From positions 248,001 through 312,000 of the forward strand of contig BPJS01000001.1 of the NCBI GenBank assembly GCA_026004735.1: a stretch of DNA of 64,000 bases, written 5' to 3'. The notes beneath the pieces are model-generated. The model was not told the origin of the DNA. It made no database searches and saw only the letters and a program-made list of their open reading frames with translations. The first letter of the stretch is position 1. Each line of letters opens with the position of its first letter. Both the position numbers and the translations under genes were made by a program. Below are positions 56,782 through 64,000 of the stretch, one piece after another. This stretch comes from Isosphaeraceae bacterium (lineage in GTDB: Bacteria; Planctomycetota; Planctomycetia; Isosphaerales; Isosphaeraceae).

Positions 56782-57339
56782 TTATTGGGTCGGGATGGAG
56801 GGGCGGCTGGGGGGCTGGGAGGATGAGGGGGCAAGAGAAGGGGGATGGTTTTGGGTAGATGGGGGGCTTGAGGGTGATGAGGTGGAGGAGGCGATGGGGT
56901 TGGTGGGTTGGTTGCGGGAGGATGGGAAGACGGGTTGGGGGTGGAGGCGGGCGATACGTGGGCGGAGGCCGACGACGAGGTGGTAGTGTTGGCTGATTTG
57001 CCAGGCGGTGGCGGCGATGAGGGTGAGGGTGGCGGCGGCGGCGGCGGCGAGGGCGAGCCAGCGGCGGGTCAAGGGGATGGGCCAAGGGGAGGGGGAGCGG
57101 CGGGATTCGGCGATTTGGCGTTGGAGGGGTGGCCAGAGGGCGGGGGCTGGGGGAGGGGGTGTCGAGGCGGCGAAGGTGTGGAGGGCGTGGAGGGCGTTTT
57201 GGTGGCGTTGGAGGAGGGCGCGGCAGGGGTTGCAGGTGAGGAGGTGGCGTTCGGCGTGGCGGCGGTTGGGGCCGATGAGGTCGCCGCCGGCCAGGAGGGG
57301 CAGTTGGGCGCGGACCCAGCGGCAGGGTTTGCGCGTCAT
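56782..57339 (-). CDS. Anti-sigma factor (zinc-finger type, membrane-bound)
   Basis: A 185-residue protein with a ZAS-type anti-sigma motif, His32-x3-Cys36-x2-Cys39 in RHAERHLLTCNPCRALL. A single helix follows at about 94-113 (WLALAAAAAATLTLIAATAW) and then a Pro/Ser-rich outer domain. It overlaps the preceding ECF sigma gene by four bases (ATGA), so it should hold that sigma at the membrane until a signal arrives. The outer part has no recognisable sensor. Confidence 0.85.
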   Translation of the reverse strand: MTRKPCRWVRAQLPLLAGGDLIGPNRRHAERHLLTCNPCRALLQRHQNALHALHTFAASTPPPPAPALWPPLQRQIAESRRSPSPWPIPLTRRWLALAAAAAATLTLIAATAWQISQHYHLVVGLRPRIARLHPQPVFPSSRNQPTNPIASSTSSPSSPPSTQNHPPSLAPSSSQPPSRPSIPTQ

Positions 57340-58031
57340 CGCGGTTCTCCGGGGGCTGGGGGTGGGGTGGGTGAGAGGTGAGGGGGCTGGGGTTTGGTGG
57401 TTTGGGGGTGGTCGAGCTGGCGGCGTTCCCAGGCGGAGCGGAAGAGGTCGCGGGCGCGGGCCAGGCGCCAGCGGACGGTGGGTTCGCGGCGGCCGATGAT
57501 GGCGGCGACTTCGGAGGAGGAGAAGCCTTCGAGGTCGCGGAGGATGAGGACGGTGCGGTATTCGAGGGGGAGGCGGGCGAGGATGTGGGCGATTTCTTCG
57601 TGGAGGTCGGCGGCGAGGCGGGGGTCGGGGGTGGGGATGTCGGTGGAGGGGGAGTCGGGGCGGTGGTCGAGAGAGGAGGTGTGGCGGTTGGCGTTGCGGC
57701 GGAGGTGGTCGAGGGTGAGGTTTAGTCCGATGCGGAAGAGCCAGGGTCCGAAGCGTCGGGTGGTGTCGAAGTGTTCGAGGCGCGTATAGATTTTCCAGAA
57801 GGTTTCCTGGGCGAGGTCGCGAGCCAGTTCGGGGTCGGGCAGGAGGCGGCCGAGGACGCGGAGGAGTTTGCGTTCGTAGCGTTGGACGAGGAGGGCGAAG
57901 GCGTGGTCGTCGCCGAGGCGAGCGCGTTCGACCAGGCGGGCGTCGCTGTCGGGAGGGGAGGGGGCGGTGGGGTCTGGGGTGTGGGTTGTGGGGGTATTGG
58001 GGTGTGGGGGAGCCGGTTGGGGCTGGTGCAT
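57336..58031 (-). CDS. ECF-family RNA polymerase sigma factor
   Basis: A 231-residue sigma-70-family protein with regions 2 and 4. Region 2 contains HAFALLVQRYERKLLRVLG, LARDLAQETFWKIYTRLEHF and GPWLFRIGLNLTLDHLRR; region 4 contains LPLEYRTVLILRDLEGFSSSEVAAIIG and VRWRLARARDLFRSAW. The first 30 residues are a Pro-rich extension, and so is the C-terminus. The anti-sigma gene overlaps its end. Its target promoters are unknown. Confidence 0.93.
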   Translation of the reverse strand: MHQPQPAPPHPNTPTTHTPDPTAPSPPDSDARLVERARLGDDHAFALLVQRYERKLLRVLGRLLPDPELARDLAQETFWKIYTRLEHFDTTRRFGPWLFRIGLNLTLDHLRRNANRHTSSLDHRPDSPSTDIPTPDPRLAADLHEEIAHILARLPLEYRTVLILRDLEGFSSSEVAAIIGRREPTVRWRLARARDLFRSAWERRQLDHPQTTKPQPPHLSPTPPPAPGEPR

Positions 58032-58150
58032 GAGGGGGGGTGTCCTGGGGTTTGCACTCTATGATACGGGGTTGTGGGCGGTGGTGTTGGCGGGAGGTGG
58101 GTGAGGGAGGGTTTTTCGGGCTGATTGGTGGATCAGGGGGGAGGCGAGGG

Positions 58151-59035
58151 ATGAGGTTGTGGATGGGTGAGGTGGTGGTTTGTCCGGTGGGACGGCGGGC
58201 GGAGGCGTTGGGGTTGGTGTTGGGTCGGGAGGTGGAGGCGGGTGAGGAGTGGGAGGATTTGGGGTTGATGGTGGTGTTGGGTGCGGGGGGTCGGATGGAT
58301 GGGGTGGTGATGTATCAGCGGTTGGCCGGTTGTGGTGGGGTGGTGTGGGCGCCGTGGGTGCGGAGGGGGTGGGGTCGTCGGGAGTTGGGGGGGCGGTTGG
58401 TTCGGGCGGCGGTGGGGGAGTTGCGGGCTGGGGGAGTGCGGGTGGTGCAGGCGTTGGTGGGGGGAGGGGTGGGGATGGGGGGGGATTTGGAGCGTGGGGG
58501 TTTGCCGTATGTGACGGATTTGTTGACGTTGAGTCGGTCGACGGAGGAGGAGTTGGAGGTGGGGCCGGGGGTGCCGGAGCTGAGGTGGCGGGGGTATGAG
58601 GAGGTGGGGGAGGAGCGGTTTGGGGAGGTGTTGGAGGCGACGTATGAGGGGAGTCAGGATATGCCGGAGTTGGTGGGGGTGCGGGGTGTAGGGGAGATGA
58701 GGGCGGGTCAGGAGGCGATAGGTCGGTTTGAGGCGGATTTGTGGCTGGTGGGGGAGGTGGAGGGGGAGCCTGGGGCGGCGGGGGTCTTGGTGCTGGCCGA
58801 TGGGGAGGAGCGGGGGTGTATGGAGGTGGTGTATTTGGGTTTGACGGTGGGGGCGCGGGGTCGGGGGTTGGGGCGTCGGGTGGTGGCGGAGGCGGTGCGG
58901 CGGTCGCGGGGTCGGCGGCCGCGGTTGGAGTTGGGGGTGGATGAGCGCAATGGGGTGGCGTTGCGGCTGTATCGGCGTGTGGGGTTTCGGGAGGTGGGGC
59001 GGCGGTCGGTGTATTTGAGGGTGTTTGGGGGTTGA
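58151..59035 (+). CDS. GNAT-family acetyltransferase (two-domain)
   Basis: A 294-residue protein. The C-terminal GNAT domain is clear: MEVVYLGLTVGARGRGLGRR with the acetyl-CoA loop, then RLELGVDERNGVALRLYRRVGFREV. The N-terminal 140 residues resemble a second GNAT-like half (RGWGRRELGGRLVRAAVGELR). Such double-GNAT proteins are common; the substrate is unknown. The composition is extreme in Gly, Val, Arg and Glu, matching the G-rich strand. The start at 58151 has GGAGG eight bases before it. Confidence 0.8.
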   Translation: MRLWMGEVVVCPVGRRAEALGLVLGREVEAGEEWEDLGLMVVLGAGGRMDGVVMYQRLAGCGGVVWAPWVRRGWGRRELGGRLVRAAVGELRAGGVRVVQALVGGGVGMGGDLERGGLPYVTDLLTLSRSTEEELEVGPGVPELRWRGYEEVGEERFGEVLEATYEGSQDMPELVGVRGVGEMRAGQEAIGRFEADLWLVGEVEGEPGAAGVLVLADGEERGCMEVVYLGLTVGARGRGLGRRVVAEAVRRSRGRRPRLELGVDERNGVALRLYRRVGFREVGRRSVYLRVFGG

Positions 59036-59051
59036 GGGTTGAGGGGTCGGG

Positions 59052-60014
59052 TTAGCGGGAGGAGAGTTGGCGGCGCCAGGTGTTGAGCATGTCGGCGAGG
59101 GTGGTTTCGAGGGGGATGGTGGGGGACCAGCCGGTGTGGGCGTGGAGTTTGGAGGAGTCGGCCAGGAGGCGGGGCTGGTCGATGGGCCGGACGAGGTTGG
59201 GGTCGAGCTGGCTGGGGATGGGGCGGTGGGCGAGGTTGCGGAGGGTGTCGAAGAGGGCTTGGAGGGGGAGATCGCGGCCGGAGCCGATGTTGTAGATCTG
59301 GCCGGGTTGGCCGGAGGTGGCCAGGAGGCGGTAGGCGCGGACGATGTCGCGGACGTCGGTGAAGTCGCGGACGATAGCGAGGTTGCCGTGGGAGACGGCG
59401 GGTCGGAGGCCGGCTTCGACTTCGGCGACCTGGCGGGCGAGGCTGGAGAGGACGTAGAGGTCGGACTGGCCGGGGCCGGCGTGGTTGAAGGGTCGGGCGA
59501 TGATGGTGGGGGTGTGGTAGGTCAGGGCGTGTTGGATGCCGAGGATGTCGGCGGCGGCTTTGCTGGCGGCGTAGGGGTTGTTGGGCAGGACGGGGCAGTC
59601 TTCGCGGACGGGGAGGTGGTGGGGTTCGGGGTTGCCGTAGACGACGCCGGAGCTGACGAGGATGACGCGGGGTTGGAGCTGGGCGTGGCGGATGGCTTCG
59701 AGGAGGTTGAAGGTTCCGCCGAGGTTGAGGGACCAGGTGAGTCGGGGGTTGTCGAGGGAGAGGCGGGGGTTGGACTGGGCGGCGAGGTGGTAGATGGCTT
59801 CGGGTTGTTTGCGGCGGAGGAGGTCGGCGAACTGGTCGTCTGGGGTGTTGGTCAGGTCGAGGGGTTCGAGGCGGCAGATGCGGGGGAGGTCGGAGGCGGG
59901 GTCGGGCCAGTGTCCGGATTGGGAGAGGCCGATGACCTGGTCGCCGGAGTCGACGAGGTGTCGGATCAGGTGGGCGGCGACGAAGCCGGTGGCGCCGGTC
60001 ACGAGGGCTCGCAT
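59052..60014 (-). CDS. NAD-dependent sugar epimerase/dehydratase, RMD-like
   Basis: A 320-residue extended SDR enzyme. The cofactor loop is VTGATGFVAAHL; the catalytic YxxxK is in NNPYAASKAAAD; a preceding SSGVVYGNPE gives the serine. ARPFNHAGPGQ is the family pattern of GDP-4-keto-6-deoxy-D-mannose reductase (RMD) and GDP-mannose dehydratase relatives. RMD makes GDP-rhamnose; without the partner GMD gene in view, this is a likely but unproved assignment. It fits the polysaccharide genes at 52-57 kb. Confidence 0.82.
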   Translation of the reverse strand: MRALVTGATGFVAAHLIRHLVDSGDQVIGLSQSGHWPDPASDLPRICRLEPLDLTNTPDDQFADLLRRKQPEAIYHLAAQSNPRLSLDNPRLTWSLNLGGTFNLLEAIRHAQLQPRVILVSSGVVYGNPEPHHLPVREDCPVLPNNPYAASKAAADILGIQHALTYHTPTIIARPFNHAGPGQSDLYVLSSLARQVAEVEAGLRPAVSHGNLAIVRDFTDVRDIVRAYRLLATSGQPGQIYNIGSGRDLPLQALFDTLRNLAHRPIPSQLDPNLVRPIDQPRLLADSSKLHAHTGWSPTIPLETTLADMLNTWRRQLSSR

Positions 60015-60130
60015 GAGCCGTTACTCCGTTAAGGGGTGGTGGTGGTTAAGGGTGTGGTGTGTGCAGGGGGGGGGTGGAGTTGGCTGGCGGGGAGGGGGTG
60101 GGTGTGCCGAAACTCTTTGGTGTGTCAAAC

Positions 60131-60136
60131 TATAAT
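60131..60136 (+). promoter_or_regulatory. TATAAT -10 box for the zinc-ribbon membrane protein gene
   Basis: A perfect TATAAT lies 54 bases before the start at 60190, inside a rare AT-rich patch (GTCAAACTATAATGAATAG). The expected -35 position reads CGAAAC, not TTGACA. Confidence 0.45.
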
Positions 60137-60189
60137 GAATAGAAGGGGAGTGGGTGAGCGGTGCAGGGGTGTTGTTTGGGGATTGCGTC

Positions 60190-60981
60190 ATGATCGCGAT
60201 GACCTGTCCGAGTTGTGGGCGGCGGGGCAAAGCGCCGTCGGATCGGGTGAATGTACGGATGCATTGTCCGAAGTGCGATGCGGTGTTTCACATTGACAAG
60301 CAGGGGAAGGTGAAGCTGGGGGATCCTCGGGTTGGGGTGGAGGAGGGGCAAGGGGGTCGGCGTGGGGAGAGGGAGAGTCGGCGGCACTCGGATGAGCCGT
60401 ATGCGACGAGTTTGACGCAGTTGGTGGTGAAGTCGCCGTGGTGGGTGAAGCTGGTGTTGGTGGGTTTGGTGGTGGTGGCGGCCTGGCCGTGGTTGAGGTC
60501 GTGGTTTGAGGGGAAGCCGGCGAGTTTGGAGGCGATGGCGCGGCGGGTGGCGTATGCGTTTGGGGAGAAGCGGTTTGAGGATTTGAGGAGGATGGCGGCG
60601 CCGGGGACGGAGGAGGCGTTGCGGACTTGGTATGAGGAGTTGCGGGGGGCGTTTGAGTTTGAGCCGGAGGCGGGGCAGGAGGCGGGGACGGGGTTATTGT
60701 TTGGGGCGAGTTCGCCGGTGGCGATGGATCGGGAGGGGAATCGGGTTTCGCTGATGATTGATGTGGGGGTGAGTCGGGCGGGGGCACCGGTGCCGGCGGA
60801 GGTGTTGGCCGAGCAGAAGCGGAGCAAGGCGCAGCGTCGGCCGGACTGGGCGCCGGGGTATAAGTTTCATGGGAGTTTTACGTTGCCGACGGTGTGGGTG
60901 CGGGATACGAAGGGTCGGTGGTGGTTGGATGGGGAGGACACGCTCAATCTGACGAAGCAGCACTCGGCGTCGCGGCGGTGA
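60190..60981 (+). CDS. Zinc-ribbon membrane protein of unknown function
   Basis: A 263-residue protein. The N-terminus is an MJ0042-like zinc ribbon (MTCPSCGRRGKAPSD, MHCPKCDAVFHID). A basic linker follows, then a helix at about 80-100 (WWVKLVLVGLVVVAAWPWL), and a soluble domain that I do not recognise (ARRVAYAFGEKRFEDLRRMA, YKFHGSFTLPTVWVRDTKGRWWLDGED). The C-terminal beta part could be an NTF2/DUF-type sensor. ATG at 60199 is an alternative start. It diverges from the RMD-like gene. Confidence 0.7.
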   Translation: MIAMTCPSCGRRGKAPSDRVNVRMHCPKCDAVFHIDKQGKVKLGDPRVGVEEGQGGRRGERESRRHSDEPYATSLTQLVVKSPWWVKLVLVGLVVVAAWPWLRSWFEGKPASLEAMARRVAYAFGEKRFEDLRRMAAPGTEEALRTWYEELRGAFEFEPEAGQEAGTGLLFGASSPVAMDREGNRVSLMIDVGVSRAGAPVPAEVLAEQKRSKAQRRPDWAPGYKFHGSFTLPTVWVRDTKGRWWLDGEDTLNLTKQHSASRR

Positions 60982-61120
60982 GGGGGGGGGTTGGAGCGGC
61001 GTGGGTGGTGGTGAGGGGGGGATCGGGAAGGCGGGTGGGGTTTAGAATGGGGGTGTTGGTGAAGTGGACCCGGCGTGGGGACGGCCGGGGTGTGGGGAAG
61101 TGCGCGGGAGGTGCGGAGGG

Positions 61121-62614
61121 ATGTGGAAGCAAGCGGATTTGATGCGGTTGATTGAGGAGCGGATCAAGGATTATCGGCTGATTGTGGTGAGCAATCGGGA
61201 GCCGTATATCCATCGGTTTCGGGATGGGCGGGTGGTGTGCGAGCGGCCGGCGGGTGGTGTGACGGCGGCGCTCGATCCGATTTTGCGGGCCAGCGGCGGG
61301 GTGTGGGTGGCGCATGGTTCGGGGGATGCGGACCGTCTGACGGTGGATGGGTCGGACCATGTGGCGGTTCCGCCGGAGGAGCCGCGGTACACGTTGCGTC
61401 GGGTGTGGCTGTCGCGGGATCTGGAGGGTGCGTACTATTACGGGCTGGCCAATCAGGGGTTGTGGCCGCTGTGTCATGTGGCGTTTGTGCGGCCGATGTT
61501 CCGGCCGGCGGAGTGGGCGGCGTATCGGGAGGCGAACCGGCGGTTTGCGGATGCGGTGTTGGAGGAGGCGGGGGAGGGGCCGACGTTTGTATTTATTCAG
61601 GATTATCATTTTGGGTTGTTGCCGCGGATGCTCAAGGAGGCGAACCCGAATCTGGTGATTGCGCAGTTTTGGCATATCCCGTGGCCGAATCGGGAGATTT
61701 TCCGGACGTTTCCGTGGGGGGCGGAGCTGTTGGATGGGTTGTTGGGGAATGACTTGATGGGGTTTCAGTTACGGGCACATGTGGATAATTTTATGGATGC
61801 GGTGGATGTGACGGTGGAGTCGATGGTGGATCGGGAGCATACGGAGGTGACGCGGGGTGGGCGGGTGACGCGGGTGCGGGCGTTTCCGATCTCGATCGAC
61901 TATGACGAGCATGACCAGCTCGCGCGGTCGGCGGCGGTGGAAGCGGCGATGGAGGAGTGGCGGGGGCGGCTGCGGCTGGATGGGACGCAGCGGTTGGGGT
62001 TAGGGATTGAGCGGTTGGACTATACGAAGGGGATTCCGGAGCGGCTGCGGGGGCTGGATCATTTGCTGGCGCAGCGGCCGGAGTATCGGGGGCGGCTGAT
62101 TTTTGTGCAGGTGGGGGTGCCGAGCCGGCTGCATGTGCCGGCGTATCGCCAGGTGGACGAGGAGGTGGATGCGTTGGTGGAGTCGATCAACTGGCGGTGG
62201 GGCGAGGGGTCGTGGCAGCCGATTGTGTATTTGAAACGGCATTTTGGTCCGGTGGAGATGGCGGCGTTGCATCGGCTGGCGGATTTTTGTGTCGTGAGTT
62301 CGATCCATGATGGTCAGAATCTGGTGGCGAAGGAGTTTGTGTCGAGCCGGGTGGATGGGGATGGGGTGTTGGTGTTGAGTCGGTTTACGGGCGCGGCGCG
62401 GGAGTTGGTGGATGCGGTGCAGGTCAATCCGTTTTCGATCGAGGAGCTGGCCGATGCGATGGAGCAGGCGCTGACGATGAATGCGGCGGACCGGCAGCGG
62501 CGGATGCAGCGGTTGCGGGCGACGGTGGAGCGGAACAACGTCTACCGCTGGGCGGGGAAGATCTTGCATGCGTTGTTGCAGATTGATTTTCCGGCGGATG
62601 CCGAGGTGAGCTGA
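61121..62614 (+). CDS. otsA: Trehalose-6-phosphate synthase (GT20)
   Basis: A 497-residue GT20 enzyme joining UDP-glucose and glucose-6-phosphate. Visible are the N-terminal [10 protein letters not shown] and [60 protein letters not shown], the core [16 protein letters not shown], and the C-terminal [10 protein letters not shown] with [18 protein letters not shown]. No trehalose-phosphatase domain is fused. GGGAGG lies eight bases before the ATG. The treS gene follows after 35 bases, so two trehalose routes share a likely operon. Confidence 0.94.
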   Translation: MWKQADLMRLIEERIKDYRLIVVSNREPYIHRFRDGRVVCERPAGGVTAALDPILRASGGVWVAHGSGDADRLTVDGSDHVAVPPEEPRYTLRRVWLSRDLEGAYYYGLANQGLWPLCHVAFVRPMFRPAEWAAYREANRRFADAVLEEAGEGPTFVFIQDYHFGLLPRMLKEANPNLVIAQFWHIPWPNREIFRTFPWGAELLDGLLGNDLMGFQLRAHVDNFMDAVDVTVESMVDREHTEVTRGGRVTRVRAFPISIDYDEHDQLARSAAVEAAMEEWRGRLRLDGTQRLGLGIERLDYTKGIPERLRGLDHLLAQRPEYRGRLIFVQVGVPSRLHVPAYRQVDEEVDALVESINWRWGEGSWQPIVYLKRHFGPVEMAALHRLADFCVVSSIHDGQNLVAKEFVSSRVDGDGVLVLSRFTGAARELVDAVQVNPFSIEELADAMEQALTMNAADRQRRMQRLRATVERNNVYRWAGKILHALLQIDFPADAEVS

Positions 62615-62649
62615 GAGGTTGTGGAGCCAGAGAGAAAGGGCAGGAAGGG

Positions 62650-64000
62650 ATGCTGTCGAACGATCCGCTGTGGTATAAGGATGCGATTTTTTATGAGGTG
62701 TATGTCCGAGGGTTTCAGGATTCGACCCAGGATGGGAACGGGGACCTGGCCGGTCTGATCCAGCGGCTGGACTATCTGCAGGATTTGCGGGTGGACTGTC
62801 TCTGGCTGATGCCGATTTATCCGTCGCCGTTGCGGGATGACGGCTATGACATTGCCGATTTTCGGGCGATTGATCCGGCGATTGGGACGGTCGAGCAGTT
62901 TGAGGAGTTGACGCGAGCGGCGCATGCGCGGGGGATCCGGATTATTGCCGATCTGGTGATCAATCATACGTCGGATCAGCATCCGTGGTTTCAGGCGGCG
63001 CGGCGGGATCGGCATTCGCCGTATCGGGATTATTATGTGTGGAGTGATACGGATCAGAAGTATGCCGATGCGCGGATCATATTCAAGGATACGGAGCGTT
63101 CGAACTGGACGTGGGATCAGGAGGCCGGGCAGTATTACTGGCACCGGTTTTTTCATCATCAGCCGGATTTGAATTATGACAATCCGGCGGTGCGGCGTGA
63201 GATGTTGGATGTGATGGCGTTCTGGCTGGATCGGGGGATTGACGGATTCCGGGTGGACGCGGTGCCGTACCTGATCGAGCGAGAGGGGACCAATTGCGAG
63301 AATCTGCCGGAGACGCACGAGATTTTGCGGGAGATGCGGCGGTTTGTGGACGAGCGGTATCCGGGGACGCTGCTGCTGGCCGAGGCGAACCAGTGGCCGG
63401 CGGACCTGTTGCCGTATTTTGGGGATGGGCATGAGTTTCACATGGCGTTTCATTTTCCGCTGATGCCGCGGATGTTCATGGCGATCCGGCGCGAGGAGGC
63501 GCTGCCGATCATCGAGATCTGGAAGCGGACGCCGGAGATACCGGAGACGTGCCAGTGGGCGCTGTTTTTACGGAACCATGATGAGTTGACGCTGGAGATG
63601 GTGACCGATGAAGAGCGGGATTACATGTATCGGGAGTATGCCAAGGATGCGCGGATGCGGTTGAATCTGGGGATTCGGCGGCGGTTGGCGCCGCTGATGG
63701 ACAATGGGCGACGGCAGATTGAGTTGTTGCACAGTTTGCTGTTTACACTGCCGGGCAGTCCGGTGTTGTATTATGGCGACGAGATTGGGATGGGAGATAA
63801 CATCTACTTGGGGGATCGGAATGGCGTGCGGACGCCGATGCAGTGGAGCGACGACCGGAATGCGGGGTTTAGCCGAGCGGATCCGTCGCGGTTGTATCAG
63901 CCGCTGATCATGGATCCGATTTACACGTATCAGGCGATCAATGTGGAGGCGCAGTTGCGGTCGCCGACGTCGCTGTTGAACTGGATCCGGCGGGTGATCC
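62650..64000 (+). CDS. treS: Trehalose synthase (maltose alpha-D-glucosyltransferase), 3' end outside window
   Basis: The first 450 residues of a GH13 enzyme that converts maltose to trehalose. The TreS opening [19 protein letters not shown] is diagnostic. Catalytic residues are Asp203 in [10 protein letters not shown], Glu245 in [10 protein letters not shown], and Asp311 in [28 protein letters not shown] is the first conserved GH13 block. The frame is open to the end of the window. Full-length TreS is usually about 550 or more residues, and in some bacteria it is fused to a maltokinase; that cannot be seen here. Confidence 0.95.
   Translation, partial: MLSNDPLWYKDAIFYEVYVRGFQDSTQDGNGDLAGLIQRLDYLQDLRVDCLWLMPIYPSPLRDDGYDIADFRAIDPAIGTVEQFEELTRAAHARGIRIIADLVINHTSDQHPWFQAARRDRHSPYRDYYVWSDTDQKYADARIIFKDTERSNWTWDQEAGQYYWHRFFHHQPDLNYDNPAVRREMLDVMAFWLDRGIDGFRVDAVPYLIEREGTNCENLPETHEILREMRRFVDERYPGTLLLAEANQWPADLLPYFGDGHEFHMAFHFPLMPRMFMAIRREEALPIIEIWKRTPEIPETCQWALFLRNHDELTLEMVTDEERDYMYREYAKDARMRLNLGIRRRLAPLMDNGRRQIELLHSLLFTLPGSPVLYYGDEIGMGDNIYLGDRNGVRTPMQWSDDRNAGFSRADPSRLYQPLIMDPIYTYQAINVEAQLRSPTSLLNWIRRVI

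Overview
The window reads as chromosomal DNA of a very GC-rich member of the Planctomycetota, most likely the Phycisphaerae side; this is an inference from gene content, as there is no rRNA gene. The evidence is: planctomycete-type Ser/Thr kinases fused to TPR tails, exported proteins that start with an LEPRxLL / LEDRLVL anchor-like motif, a PEP-CTERM protein, a DUF1080 protein, histone-H1-like proteins, and an ECF sigma/anti-sigma pair. No phage, insertion sequence, CRISPR array, tRNA or rRNA was recognised.

The strongest large-scale signal is strand composition. From base 1 to about 28 kb the + strand is extremely C-rich. From about 28.5 kb to the end it is extremely G-rich. Bases 1-60 hold 32 C and 7 G; bases 58201-58260 hold 3 C and 36 G. 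The flip lies between gyrA (21.5-24.2 kb) and dnaN (31.1-32.2 kb), with a short, divergent DnaA at 35.5-36.5 kb. This is the expected picture of a replication origin, with the right arm led by the + strand and the left arm by the - strand.

Left arm: the end of a TPR protein (1-2.2 kb); hemA plus a CcsA/HemX-like membrane protein (2.2-4.5 kb); a DUF1080 protein; a 1990-residue exported metallophosphatase/nucleotidase with a phytase-like domain (5.7-11.7 kb); an MFS transporter; a cold-shock/DUF1294 protein and a CPBP protease; a second LEPRxLL exported protein; a PEP-CTERM protein with no signal peptide; a selenium-binding-protein/methanethiol-oxidase gene; two H1-like basic proteins; gyrA; a GT87 membrane glycosyltransferase; and a repeat-rich TPR protein.

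Right arm: a SnoaL-like exported protein and a cupin; dnaN; a YjbQ protein; a third anchor-motif exported propeller protein; dnaA-like plus an overlapping partner; hflK-hflC; nnrE; galM; FmdB; two related small exported proteins; a kinase; phoU; guaB; then a surface-polysaccharide neighbourhood (UDP-glucose dehydrogenase, GT2, methyltransferase, RMD-like reductase), an ECF sigma/anti-sigma pair, and trehalose genes (otsA, treS) running off the end.

Three genes (methanethiol oxidase, guaB, a methyltransferase) are each broken by one extra base in a G/C homopolymer. That pattern points more to base-calling error than to biology. The most original material is the reduced DnaA with its partner, the H1-like pair, the signal-less PEP-CTERM protein with a duplicated motif, the Asn/Trp-rich repeat protein, and the twin DPCPP proteins.
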